From contig CM072807.1 in the NCBI GenBank assembly GCA_037013495.1, positions 2,825,001 through 2,889,000 on the forward strand: a stretch of 64,000 nucleotides of DNA, written 5' to 3'. Positions 48,362 through 60,193 of this stretch are shown in pieces. Each line of letters opens with the position of its first letter. Positions within the stretch are counted from its first letter, which is position 1. Below the pieces are notes generated by a model. The model saw only the letters and a program-made list of their open reading frames with translations, did not search any database and was not told where the DNA came from. Source of the DNA: Hippophae tibetana. Its lineage: Eukaryota; Streptophyta; Magnoliopsida; Rosales; Elaeagnaceae. The position numbers and the translations under genes are program-made.

Positions 48362-49665
48362 TGTGAAGTAGGGGACATACTCGTCGGCACAGTTTTGGCA
48401 CCTGGTTCACACAGGGCAGCAATCTATGCTCTGGTTTTGACAGGTATATATCTTTTTATTAGTTTTCTTCTACCGAGCAAAATTGACTGGAGATAGAGGA
48501 ATTAAAAATTCAAGTAACAATTTTACACTTAAGTTGCTCTAGACATTTTGATCTGGCAGTGACAACTACCTAAATTTATTGTACAATTTTAAGTTTTGTA
48601 TCTGATTTCCAGATACAGTGCTAGTTAGAACTGTCAACAGGCAATGTTCATCTGGCCCCCAAGGAGTTGCAGATGTTGCTGCTTCAATAAAGGCAGGATT
48701 TTATGACATTGGTGAGTCGCATGTCTGAAACTAACACCCATCTAGGTGAAAAACTCCATTACTAGACTTAAAAGTTCATACTTGAATACAGGTATTGGAA
48801 TACATGACAGTAGACCATATAAGAGGTGTCATGAAAGCGAACCCAAATGTATATCAGACCACCTTTTCTCTGTGGTCATTATTTTGTGTAATATTATGCT
48901 AGGACAATACAACTAGTTACATCGGTTTTGGTATTTTTTCACTAACCATGTTTTATTAAAAGTTTTACTTATTGAATATTAACACTTGAAAAAATCAGTT
49001 GGGGCTTTTTGGGTAGGGTAAAATTGGAATTTCTACCCTTCCTGCCTACTACATCTTCCTTTCCCTATCATTTTAGCCCCATTCAAGCTCCTGTAAGCAT
49101 CATTTTTGACTTACATGTGCTTAAAGTTAAAAACAATTCTTTATTCTTTCCTCTCTCTTCCTCATCTTATTTAGTATCCATATTTTGTGTTATGCTTTAT
49201 GTGATGCGAAAATGGATCAGTTCCCACCCTCTATTTCTGTTGCAAAAATAGAAGAACAACCTACTGTTTTCTGTGCAAAAATGGAAGAAAAATACAAAAT
49301 CATTTTTGTTAAGAGAGAATTAAAAACTGAGGGCAATTAAAAAGCTATGGATGACCCCGAGTTACCATTTTTGTTCTCTGGCTGGAGTTCTACAGTTGAA
49401 ATAACAATAAAAACAATTAAATTAAATGACTATTAAAATATTTAATTGAAAATCTCTATTTTACCCCTATCTAAATCTTTTTCTACTTTTTTTTAATATC
49501 ATGATCCCATAATGTAAATGTAAAAATTTGTCATAATTTAACGTGAATTAAATGCTACAACATATTCTTACGCAATGCTAGCCAGGTTAGTGATGATGCA
49601 GGAGCAGTTCTTATGAAGAGAAGTTTGGCTAAACAGAGGGGACTCCCTGTTCTTGGTGTTTACAG
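48362..49665 (+). pseudogene. 3-ketoacyl-CoA thiolase (KAT/PED1-like) gene fragment, intron-bearing
   Basis: Intact members perform the last, thiolytic step of peroxisomal fatty-acid beta-oxidation. Four exon-like pieces remain in order. (a) 48362-48443 encodes GDILVGTVLAPGSHRA. (b) 48613-48711 encodes VRTVNRQCSSGPQGVADVAA and SIKAGFYDIG, including the nucleophilic Cys of the family motif RQCSSG. (c) From 48792, a shifted piece contains MTVDHIRGVMKANPNV. (d) 49575-49665 encodes SQVSDDAGAVLMKRSLAKQR and GLPVLGVYR. Pieces b and c keep both intron borders; a and d keep donors. Lesions: codons lost after HRA, a frameshift before MTV, a lost codon in AVLMK, and no exons between c and d nor after d. 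It is therefore an unprocessed, decayed duplicate, not a retrocopy. It is convergent with the DIM1-like gene, about 300 bp away. Confidence 0.8.
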
Positions 49666-49963
49666 GTATTGAGATTTTATGCAGTTAAGAAACTAAGGCT
49701 CAGTCATTTGTTGCTCATGATAAGAATTTGTAACACGTTTCTATCCTTCAATAAAAGGTGAAGATTTTCAAATTGATTTCGGATATGGGTTGGCATTGCC
49801 AAAAAAATGCTAAGGGCTTAATTCATACTATAACCAAATATGATATTTAACTTTTCCATTCATGTTCATTGATGTATACCTTCTCAAAGTCATAAAACTA
49901 GATTTACAGTTAGTTACATCTCACACATATCGAATTTATATGAAATGCTAATGCATTCACCTT

Positions 49964-51159
49964 TCATACATCTTTGTATAATAACTGGTATTTTGGTACT
50001 CGTTCCGGTGGTAAGGGGCAATTGACTATCAGCTTGCCTTTCATGGCTCCTCTAAATATTGCCTGCATAGGTTAAAGAAAAAAAGGGCTTTAAATGCCAT
50101 AAAATAACGAAGGAAAAGTCTAAATATTAAAAATTTGTGATATATCTTATATGATGTAGAATAGTTTGATTGGATAATACAGTTTTTTTTTTTTGGAAGA
50201 AATTTGGATAGTACAGTTACATCCACAAAATTATACCATATGAGATTTTGATAAATTGATTATGTTGATGATATTTTTATAATATATAGTAGTACTCAAT
50301 AATAAAGGTCTTGTACCTCTACAACGTCAATAAAGTCCTGCTTTTGTTGAAATGTTCCGACCCATTTTGTATGATCTGCGGTTCTGCGTCAAAATGAAAA
50401 GAAAGGTTAATAACATAAAACTTACATTTACTTTTACATCCACATTATTTATATGGTAACATCTAATAAAAGTTTTCCTAAAAATTGAATCATTTTTCTA
50501 GCACAATAATTTATGTGAACATACTATTCCGCAGTAATTAATAATCAAATCTTAACAACTATGTATAAAAATTTCAACCAAATCAAAACTAAATTACAGA
50601 AATAGTCATTCTATGATTTTGTGAAAGCTTGTCGCATGAAAAAGTTACCATTTTGAATGACAAGGGCAAACACATCCAGCTAACAAAGAATCATCAAAAG
50701 ACGAAATTGAACTCGAATTCAAAAGAAAGAAAACAATTACCCAGAATCCATCTTCATGTGATGAGCATTAAAAAAGAAAATTGTGGAAGGTGTATATGTG
50801 ATCTCGAAATACTTGACGTAAACTTGAATTTCATCATAATCGATATCTACCAGTGCTACGCTTGCGAACTTAGAAACCTCTCTGGCTGATTTATAAAGCT
50901 GTATTTAAAAGAAAAATATTATAAATATAATGAAGCCCTAAATTAAATTAATTAATTCATGAATTAATCTTTAAATACAATATAAATGAAGAAACCCTAA
51001 CCAAAAAAAGAAAAAAAGGTGACATACAACGTCGTCCAGTTGAAGACAGACGGGATCTGAAGCTCGGCCAAAGCGAAGGACGAGGACTTTGTCAATGGTG
51101 TCTCTGATTATCGAATCCACCTCTTTTTTCTTCGTCAGGGTCTTCAGCATATAACTCAT
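49964..51159 (-). CDS. DIM1-like / TXNL4B-type thioredoxin-fold protein, 4 exons, 151 aa
   Basis: A member of the DIM1 family of thioredoxin-like proteins related to the U5 snRNP component, here the divergent DIM1-like (TXNL4B) branch linked to pre-mRNA splicing and cell-cycle progression. Coding exons: 51028-51159, 50741-50898, 50317-50383, 49964-50062; total 456 nt, phases 0, 2 and 0 at the junctions, all GT-AG. The protein starts MSYMLKTLTKKKEVDSIIRD and continues LVLRFGRASDPVCLQLDD, with a thioredoxin-like core (VALVDID, PSTIFFFNAHHMKMDSG) and the tail CPLPPERVPKYQLLYKDV. Its length matches the ~150-aa family size and no lesion is seen. The initiating ATG begins the conserved MSY. The paralogous YLS8/DIM1 class has a different N-terminus, so I favour the DIM1-like branch. 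Confidence 0.93.
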
Positions 51160-52789
51160 CGTTTCCCTGCCCCTTACTTCCGTGAACTCTGAGTTCTTAG
51201 TATTCGTTTTTTTTTTTTTTTGAATTATGTATATTAAAATTTGAATTCGATATTTAGTAGTATCATAATTTAATTTTAAGAAATTAATAAAAATATTATT
51301 TTTAAAACTTTTAACAATTAAAATAACCTACTTATATTCATTTGACACAATTTTACAATTAAAAATATTTATCACATCATTTTATTTTTAAATATATTTT
51401 AATTAGATAACTTTTAAAATAAATTATGATTATTTAAACATATTTAATTAATTTATTTAATTAATATATGTTTTGAATCATTTATTTATGATTATGCATT
51501 ATTAAATCTATTTTAAAACACATACAAACATCTGTGTTTTTTTGTGCTAATCCTAACTTGTTTGATTGATGAGTAGTTTATTAGAACATTAGTTTGGATA
51601 TCGTTCGTAATAATCTTAAAAATTGTGAAAACAAAATAACAGTTCATAAGTCAGGTATAATATTGGAACAATATCATAAAGATTATAACATAAGTCTGAG
51701 TTTTTATTTAAATATTTAATTTTTATAGTGCAAAGTTAGATTATCCGATTGATCAATGATTTTCTTTTTAAGTCATAGTTGTAACCTAAGCTATTTCTAG
51801 CTAAAAATATTATATGTTACTTTTTATTTTACACTTTACTTTTACACACAATTTAATATTTGGTTACTTTATTTAGATTACTAAATTATAAATTCATAAA
51901 TTTGAAAATAATATATTCACCCATCTCTTGACTTATTAGGTTTGTATTTTATAAACTTTCAATTTAATTCATAAATTTTTAACGATTATATTTATGGCAT
52001 GTTTGGTACACCATATCAGATAAGTAGGTATAGTCGTATTTAATTGAACTATATTGAATTATATTATAATTAATTTGTACAGTATTTGATAACAAGTTGT
52101 ATAATATTGTAAGATAAAATTATTTATAAATTATATTTAAAATATTTTTTATTATAAAAAATTATTTTTAATTTGATATGAAATAAAAAACCAAGTTACA
52201 TAATTTTATAATTCAAAATTCAAAAAACACTAAATTAAATGTCTAAGACGATTTAGAACCATATGCCATGGTCATATATTTTTTTTTTTACATAATTACA
52301 CTATTTTTGTATCATAGAAAATAATTTAAGTTTACAACCAAGAGTATAATTGTATTGAAATTATACAATCATGATTTTTAATACCGGAAAACAAACACAC
52401 TGTTAAGTCCTATTAGTATTTATAAATGAAATTGTATTATTATTTTTTATTATTATTTAATGTGTGTATTTATACATATATATGCCAATTATAATTTATA
52501 AATTTTTATTATCATAATTAAGTCCTAATTTTAGAGAAAAAATATACACTTAGATTTTAAATTTGAAGGACTAAAGTCATATTTTAATAAATTTAAAGAT
52601 TAAAATATCTTAAAAATATAAATTTAAGGATTTTTTAATACATAATATCCTACAAAAATTAAAATTTTAAATATTAAAATATGTTAACGATATTTATTTA
52701 AAGATTACGTGAGTATGTTTTTTTTCATAAATCTTTATGTGTATTATTTGCTACTTGAAAAATATTACAACAGGCAAAATTCTAATATT
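51160..52789. other. 5' flank of the DIM1-like gene, then AT-rich intergenic DNA
   Basis: The first ~50 bp before the ATG are of mixed composition and probably 5' UTR; beyond that the sequence is AT-rich. No gene or element with clear ends was seen up to the AATAA duplication at 52790. Confidence 0.5.
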
Positions 52790-52794
52790 AATAA

Positions 52795-53253
52795 TGTTTG
52801 GTATTAAATATGTAACAAACATACCATCAAATAAGTGCAGGTAACCCATTAGAGTAAAATGAGGATACAAGATTGACTTAACAAATGGTCTACACCTAAC
52901 GAAGTTGGTAAAACATACAAACCTAGTCGATAAAAGTATTTTATTATCAAACGACAAGATCTTGGATGTCAAGACCTGGTAAAACTATGATATCTTGAGG
53001 TGATCAAGGTCCTCTTCTAGGAGCGACCTGCATATATACAACCTCTCCTTGTTTGTAAATGTTTGTAATGATCTGATTTTTGTAGTAAACTAGTTTGTGC
53101 TATCCAAGTTGCTTAATACGCACCCCGATATGTACGTAAGATATACATATATATACCCCTTAAATGAGGAGAATACAAGATATATTCAATTATGTTATTT
53201 CTTACTTCTTACTAAAAATCACTAAAGTCAGATACCTAAATTATCTCCAAACA
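52795..53253 (+). repeat. 5' LTR of element B
   Basis: 459 bp, TGTTTGG...CCAAACA. It shares 'tcttggatgtcaagacct', 'gatcaaggtcc' and 'tatataccccttaaatgagg' with element A's LTR read on the minus strand. Confidence 0.9.
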
Positions 53254-53275
53254 ATTGGCACTGTTCGTGATTGGA
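53254..53275 (+). other. Primer binding site of element B
   Basis: Immediately after the 5' LTR: ATTGGCACTGTTCGTGATTGG. The first six bases match the corresponding site of element A (ATTGGCGCAG). The tRNA is not assigned. Confidence 0.55.
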
Positions 53276-53977
53276 GGAGGAGTCCCCTGACCCCCCCACT
53301 CGACATGCGACTTGTCTTATGCCCCATGATTGGAGGTGGAGTCCCCAGACCCCCCACTTGGGATGCGAGATACGTCATATGCTTCATGATTGGATGAGGA
53401 GTCCCCTGACCCCCCACTTGAGATGCGAAATATGCTCGCAATTGTGTTTTGGGCGTCTTATTTCGTGCCCCAAGTAGGACAAGTCATTTGACCTTCTCAC
53501 TTGAGATGCAAGACATCACATTGCTTCGTGATTGGATAAGGAGTCCCCTGACCCCCCTCCCCACTTGACATGCGACCTGGCTTATGCCCTATGACTCGAG
53601 GTGGAGTCCACTGACCCCTCCACTCGGGATGCGGGATACGTCTTATGCCTCGTGATTGGAAGAGGAGTCCCCTTACCCCTTACTCGACATGAAAAATATG
53701 CTTGCAATTGTGTTTTGGGTGTCTTATTTCGTGCCCCAACTGGGGACAAGTCATTTGACCTTCTCACTTGAGATGCAAGACACCTCATTGCTTCGTGATT
53801 GGAGGAGGAGTCCCCTGACCCCCTACTCAACATGTGACTTGTCTTATGCCCCGTGATTAGAGGTGGATTCCCCTGACCCCCTCACTTAGGATGCAAAATA
53901 CATCTTATGTCTCGTGATTGGAAGAGGATTCCCATGACCCCCCACTCGAGATGCAAAATATGCTCGCGAGAATGTCA
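53270..53977. repeat. Higher-order tandem array: ~59-bp units in ~263-bp triplets
   Basis: Nine units of ~58-62 bp, each starting gattggaggaggagtcccct or a variant and followed by a C-run and 'cgacatgcga...tatgcc', begin near 53270, 53328, 53387, 53530, 53592, 53651, 53796, 53855 and 53916. After the third and sixth unit comes the same ~85-bp spacer (cttgcaattgtgttttgggtg ... gacaagtcatttgacctt), giving a three-unit supercycle of 260-266 bp. ORFs on both strands here are artefacts of the repeat. Confidence 0.85.
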
Positions 53978-54179
53978 TCACGCTTTTGGATATCAGATTT
54001 ACCAAATCAGGTCCATATGATATCATAGATTGTTAAGCATTATCACAAACAAATTATTACTAAAACCATATGATATCATAGATTGTTAAGTGTTATTACA
54101 AACAAATTATTATTAAAACCATATGATATCGTAGATTGTTCAAGCATTACTACAAACAGATTATTACTAACATGCTTAC

Positions 54180-57100
54180 TAAGAAATCTTATGTTTGTAC
54201 CTTCCTAAGCGCTCTATTTTTCCAATACTCCACTAATTTGCGCAATCCATCCCCCTCATTTTTATATTTTTCTTGTTCAAGAAGCGCTAACTTCAAATAT
54301 TCTCGAGAATCCGCTAAATCTTCTTTCAAAACTTTACATCGTGCTTTCCACACACGCAACTCTTCATCTGTACATTCATTCGTTTCTTGACATATTTTTG
54401 CTTCTTTCTCCGCATCTTTCGCCACAACTATGGCCTAAAAAAATGGACTTAATTAAATATTAATAAATACATTTCATAACAAAATGGATGGAATTCATTT
54501 TGCGTCACTTACATCAAACATACGTCTTGCTATCATATGCCATATAGGCCTCCCTCTCTCTTGTGGGTTGTGTAAATGGAAGGACGATCTTTGGGCACTC
54601 CAAAATGATTATATAATTCTTCTTGCGCACGAGGTGCGTTAAACATACCATCTTTGAAAAGATTCTTCACCATGCTTGTCTCACCTCTTTCTTTCAACGG
54701 AGGATATATACTCTGTAAAGGCTTAATATCCTTTAAAGTGGACACCTCATCAAGCAGTGATTTTTCAATACACGCCTTACTCACAAAAGGGAGTAGACGA
54801 CCTAGCAATTGTAGGGCATCTTTCATTCATTTTCCCCTTCGCGACCTTCGAAGGAGTTTGATTAACCTCCTCACTATGAGTAGGGGAAATAGCTCTTTTT
54901 ATCGCATCAGACAAAATTGGCATCGTGACTAAGGTTGAACTTATCTTCTCACCCTGATTAGAAATAGCTCGCCTTTCTATTATGGGAAGTACTTTTTGAG
55001 ATGGTAATAACCCCGTCGTTTCAAACAAATCTTCCAAATTTATTTTACTATAATCCATTAAGTTAAACATACTGCGATTACTTCTTAAAAGTCATTTGCT
55101 CACTCGGTAAATAAATTTAAGATCAACACGGCCTCAAATCTTCTAAATTATACATGCCACACTAACACAGAAACTTCAAAAATATATAGATTTCAAATAA
55201 GGAAAATATATATGTAAATAAATGAAGCATTCAAAATTAAATGATTTCAAGTCCCAAAATTTCATTTACATTTGACTTCCAAAAATATATATATATAAAT
55301 TTATCACGGTGTAGCATCTTCCACCACTACCCCATCACGTTGACGAATCAAGGTGGCTCTAGTATCATGAGGTGAACCTTGCGGTGTAGTATCCCCAGGT
55401 GTCTTGGGCTTATTGCTCTGAAAAGCTCGCATCAAAACATATAAGGCACAGTCAAACCTAGTTTTTCAGCATGTAGTTTGAGGTTATTTATTACAAAGCT
55501 CGCACCATTATGGTAGGCCTTAGTACATTCCGCTCTTAGCATATCTACTAGTGTAGATAGCGAACTAACTTGAGTTGACATGGTAGAAATTTTCTCTTGA
55601 AGCACGATGTTCTTTTTATTGGCCTATTTTGCAAGATTTTCAAATTGTTTTTTCACCCTTCTCAAAACAGTACGTGTCCGCTTTTCTTAATTTCTCCACC
55701 TTATCAATCACTTCATTCTCTAAGTTCAAAATTTTTGTATCCTTCTCAGTAATCAAGACATCCTTGCCTTTTACCGATCTTTCATATTCGGCTATTTGTA
55801 ACAGGCTAGCCTACACCTCGCGTTTATAACCCCGCAATGACAGCTCGACCTCTCTCGCCAAACACACCACCTACAAACAACATAAGTTAAACAAAATAAT
55901 AAAGTTGTATATCAAAGTTGTGGAATGAAATTAATACGCGTATCTACCTCCAACAGACGATCTGCAATCAGTTCCTCATATGTTCCGCCTTTGCTCTTAC
56001 GGGCTGCTCTCACTTACGCCCTCTCAATTTATGTTCCAAAATGATGATACAGATCTCTCTTAAGATCTGTTTGTTCAAAAATCCACTCACAAAAATAAGT
56101 AATGAGGGTCTCCAAAACAACGACATCCTTCAAGACGACCTCATCGAATTCAAAATCATCAATATCCATTGCCTCCATTCCCAGGATATAATCCCAAACT
56201 TTCCTCTTTTTTGACATTTATGGTTCACGAGGTGATACCAAGCTCGGATTACCCAAATTAGATGAAGGAATTACAGTTTCTAGGGTAGCTTTGACCTCTA
56301 AATTCACGAACATATCTTCTTGAGTAGGTGAATGGGTCATGAGTTTCATATGCGAATAGGTAGAAGCCAGCTCTTGTACACTTAAAGTGTCAATAAGATC
56401 TCCTAAATCAACATGCGAATAATCCATCCCTACAAGATATATATATACACATTAATAAATTTCACCAACGATGTGTAAATATATACAAATATAAAAAACA
56501 AAATATATATATATAATAAAATAACGACTTTGATATTCGTTCATGTAACCTCGCCACACCCTGAACTTTTTTAAGCGAGCTATAGTCAGGATATCGCGGT
56601 AACCTTTATTTGAGGTATTTTATAGCTCAATCTGCCTCATTTTTTCTTTACCACAAATATCTAGTTTACTCATGAGCTCGCTAACCCGAGGTTGTGAAAT
56701 GTTAAAATTAGGGTTCCAGGTGTGTCGAATTGAAAAATCCACTCCGTCACCCCAAATATCCCCAGTAATTTAAAAGTATTTATCTTTCCAGCCTGAGGTG
56801 CTATCAAACAGTCTGAGATGCAACATGTGACCTATAACACAAGATATGTACGCCCTCCTTTATCTAACCCGTTCTTTTTTAAACAATATAAACACCTTAA
56901 TTCATCATTTTCGAGGTCTATTATGTGCTCTCCAACTACCACGAAAATACATAAAAGTGTTCACCAACCGTTTGGATTTATTTGTACAAAATTGATATCA
57001 AAAGTGCTCAAAGCATGGGCCACTAATTTGAAAAAGTGGCAACGTAAACCTATTTTAAAGGCCGTTAAATGTATCACCCACCACTCCGGTGGTGGATCAT

Positions 57101-57528
57101 CAACATGACATAAATGGGGAGGTACTGACATTAACCCTACACGGGCTAGAATGTCATATGTTTGTCTAATTTCTTCTAAATCTTTAACTATTAAGATACT
57201 CGACATCTTTTTAATTTGATGTTTATCTTTGGTTCTATATGTAGTTTCGCCCTTGTTTTTCCTTTTCTTTTTTGAGTGAGGTACCTTGGTAGATGTGGAC
57301 ACGGGAATCCTAATAACAGGAATTTAACCCCTTGAGGATGAGGTAGACACTACTTTGGACCCCAAGGAAGCAGGAAGAGCGAGAATCCCTTCCTTAACAA
57401 TCCTCGAGGAGGGCCTATTGTCACTACTCCTCATCATTTTAGGTTGTTTGGTTGGTAATGACCTCGAGGGAATACGATTGGGAGAAATATTTTTGGAAAG
57501 ATTTCACTTCTTTTCCTTTATGTGACAT
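54180..57528 (-). pseudogene. Antisense gene of element B with gypsy-type transposon domain and coiled coil, decayed
   Basis: Read on the minus strand, opposite to the element. It opens MSHKGKEV at 57528 and is soon shifted. 57302-56961 contains SILIVKDLEEIRQTYDILAR, DDPPPEWWVIHLTAFKIGLR and FVQINPNGW. This is the pattern of the plant 'putative gypsy type transposon' domain (PF04195 as I recall it): a DPP.GW..IHL..F..GLR core and a closing PN.W. A shifted follow-on reads TSGWKDKYF. Lower down are acidic pieces (MDYSHVDLGDLIDTL at 56427; DDFEFDEVVLKDVVVLETLI) and charged coiled-coil segments (REVELSLRGYKREV near 55830; EELRVWKARCKVLKEDLADS near 54350). MDYSKINLEDLFETTGLL at about 55058 resembles the 56427 start, so part was duplicated. 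No intact product. Confidence 0.65.
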
Positions 57529-57946
57529 TAAGAAAGAGGAGGAATAATTAACTAAAATAAGAAGTTCGTATCAAATCAAGGAGTAAATGATATAGTAGCG
57601 ACTTGAATCCCAACAAACGACATTAAATAAACAAGCTGAGATGACTATAAAATAATTTTTGAGCGACCTTACGAAAGAATAAAACAACCTCTGAGTAATC
57701 AACGGGCTGAAATCCTCTGAATATAATTACTTAGTTAAAAATATAGATAAAAGATAAAAGTAAAATCTCCTACTATTTATAAAGGAAAACGAGAATTGAA
57801 AAGTCTCTTAAGAAAAAGAAAATAATAAAAATAATATCGTAAAACACAGTATAAATTTTCATTATCCGAATGGCCGTTAGTTATATGAGGAATATGCAAC
57901 CAGATTATTCTCTTAACTTTTCAATCAAAGAGAATGAAGGAGTTAA

Positions 57947-58401
57947 TGTTTGGTATTAAATATGTAATGGACATACGACCTAATAAGTGCAGGTACCCCG
58001 CTAGGATAAAATGAGGATACAAGACTAGCTCAAAAAATGGCCTGCATCCAACAAACTTGGTAAAGCATATAAACTCAGTCGAAAAAAATACCTCGTTATC
58101 AAACGACGAGTTCTTGGATGTCAAGACCTCGTGAAACTATAATATCCTGAGGTGATTAAGGTCCTACTCCATGAGCGACCTACATATATACAACCTCTTA
58201 TTGTTTGTAAATGCTTGTAACAATCTGATTTTTGTAGTAAACTAGTTTGTGTTATTTAGGTCGCTTAATACGCATCCCACTATGTAGGTAAGATATATAT
58301 ATATACCCTTTAAATAAAAAAAATATAAAATATATTTAATTATATAATTTCTTATTTCTTACTAAAAAATCACTAAAATGTAACTAAATTCTCTAAGAAC
58401 A
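57947..58401 (+). repeat. 3' LTR of element B
   Basis: 455 bp, TGTTTGG...AAGAACA, aligned throughout with the 5' LTR and followed by the aataa duplication. Confidence 0.9.
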
Positions 58402-58406
58402 AATAA

Positions 58407-60161
58407 CTTCCATAAAAAGCGCATTGCATTCTCATAATTATGGCTGCAAGTTATTTTGTTTTGCAATTTCTTCCTTTTTTTTCTTCTTTTAATTTTCCAC
58501 TTATACTTTCTAATCTTAAAAATAAATAGGCACTTGAAAGTAGGATGTAATGATCATTTTGGTCAAATTGACCCTCCACCACTTCTTTTTCTCAATTTCG
58601 TTTTTAACGTTCATAAAAAAACAAAATCCTTTCCAACGAAGACAACCCTTTCACCCTTTTCCTCTACAACGACAAGAAGTTGTTTTCAATTTGTTTATAT
58701 ATTAATTTAAATAAATAAAATAAATTTAATTCTTATTTAATTACAATTATAATTTTTCAAAAATAAACATTTGACATATCATTTGATTTTTAATTTACTC
58801 ATTTAAATTCTTTTATAACTTTTTGGAATATAATTTTTTAATAAATCACCATCAATTTATTATGTTTAATAAAGTCTTCCTACCTTCTAATATTTTATCT
58901 CTCCGTCAAGTATTTAAAATAGAGACTTTATGTCTTTCTGAACTTTTTTTTCTTATTATTATTTCATCAATTAAATTATTCCAATAAAATTAACTCTATT
59001 TATGTAAAATTAAAAAAATTCAAGTTTTACTTCTAAAAATAATTAAGTTAAATAGTATTTATGATTTTATATTTCATAACTAATTTATTTTGAAGTTCTC
59101 TTACACTTAAATTTTCAAGGTATGTTTCTCTCATAATTTGTATCATTTATTAATTAAAAATATTGTATTATTTTTCACTCATTTATTGGGAAATATTTAT
59201 ACTTCAACAAACCTAGAGGTATTTATTTCATAATTATTTTGAATGTACGAGTTTGTATTTTAATTAAAAAAAATACTATAACACATTAATATTTAATATT
59301 TGATTTTCTTAACTTTTAAAAGAATAATGTATCACAAAATGATTTTTTTTAATTTTTATTTGTGTATGTATTTGATTGATTATACTTCATCTACACATGT
59401 ATGTTTTTAATAAAAAAATTATTCTTTGTGTAATAATAAATCACAAATAAAATGATTTAATTAATAATTAAAAACTAGAATTTTAAAAACCTTAAGTTTT
59501 AATTATTTAATCACCCTTTATATATTTATTTTTACTGTTTTTAATTTAAACTAGTTATTTTCATAATAAATAATGGAAATAATAAATTAATTAAAAATAA
59601 AAAACTAATTTTTTAAAAAAATTCCGTTAAAATGATTTATTTACCACTTTATAACTTTATTTTTAATATCTTTAAATAACCTTATTTTTATAAAATAATA
59701 AATAATAGATATAATGATTTATTATTAGTTAAAAATCAATATACTTCAGTTAAATTTATTTATTCACACCTTTGTAATTTTTTAGTAGTTTTAATTAAAA
59801 TTAATTTAAAAAAAAACTACAATTAGAATTATTTAATTATTATTTCATAATTTTCTTTCAATGAATTAAAAAAATATAAATTTAATATAATTACTTTGAT
59901 CATATTTCAAAATTTTAGTATTTTATTAAAAATAATTTTTTATAATAAATTTAAAATGAACGGAAATAATTTGACAAAAAAATGGATAAAGGAAAACCAT
60001 TTTCTTGATAATAGCAACAGCTTCACATGAAAGTTGCACAAAGTTTGGATAAAAGTTATATAAATTAAGATGAGATTTATTTTTAAACATGTTCTTAATT
60101 TTAAGTATCAATTACATATGTTATAATGAACTTCATTATTGAAAATAAATGATTATTTATT

Positions 60162-60193
<32 letters not shown>

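Larger units (their letters stand above)
52795..58401 (+). mobile_element. Non-autonomous LTR retrotransposon with antisense gene (element B)
   Basis: LTRs of 459 and 455 bp (52795-53253 and 57947-58401) start TGTTTGGTATTAAATATG and end in ACA. A perfect 5-bp duplication aataa lies at 52790-52794 and 58402-58406. The primer site (ATTGGCACTGTTCG) and a purine-rich tract (aaagagaatgaaggag, before 57947) place the element in plus orientation. The 4.7-kb interior has no recognisable gag, protease, RT or integrase on either strand. It holds a tandem array next to the primer site and a decayed gene on the minus strand. By eye the LTRs are roughly 85% alike, so this is an old insertion. The LTRs match element A. 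Confidence 0.88.

Noticed and set aside
49009-49251. 80-codon plus-strand ORF within the thiolase pseudogene
   Set aside because: It falls in an intron-like stretch, is low in complexity and has no thiolase similarity.
53164-53856. Several ORFs on both strands over the element B array
   Set aside because: They are produced by the tandem repeat itself and have no domain similarity.
53270-53977. Regular repeats and spacers resembling a CRISPR array
   Set aside because: Units are ~59 bp, imperfect and nearly contiguous, lie inside an LTR retrotransposon in a plant genome, and have no variable spacers.
54136-54390. 84-codon plus-strand ORF in element B
   Set aside because: It mirrors the minus-strand coiled-coil frame, which has the protein-like composition; the plus reading is a Ser/Phe-rich shadow.
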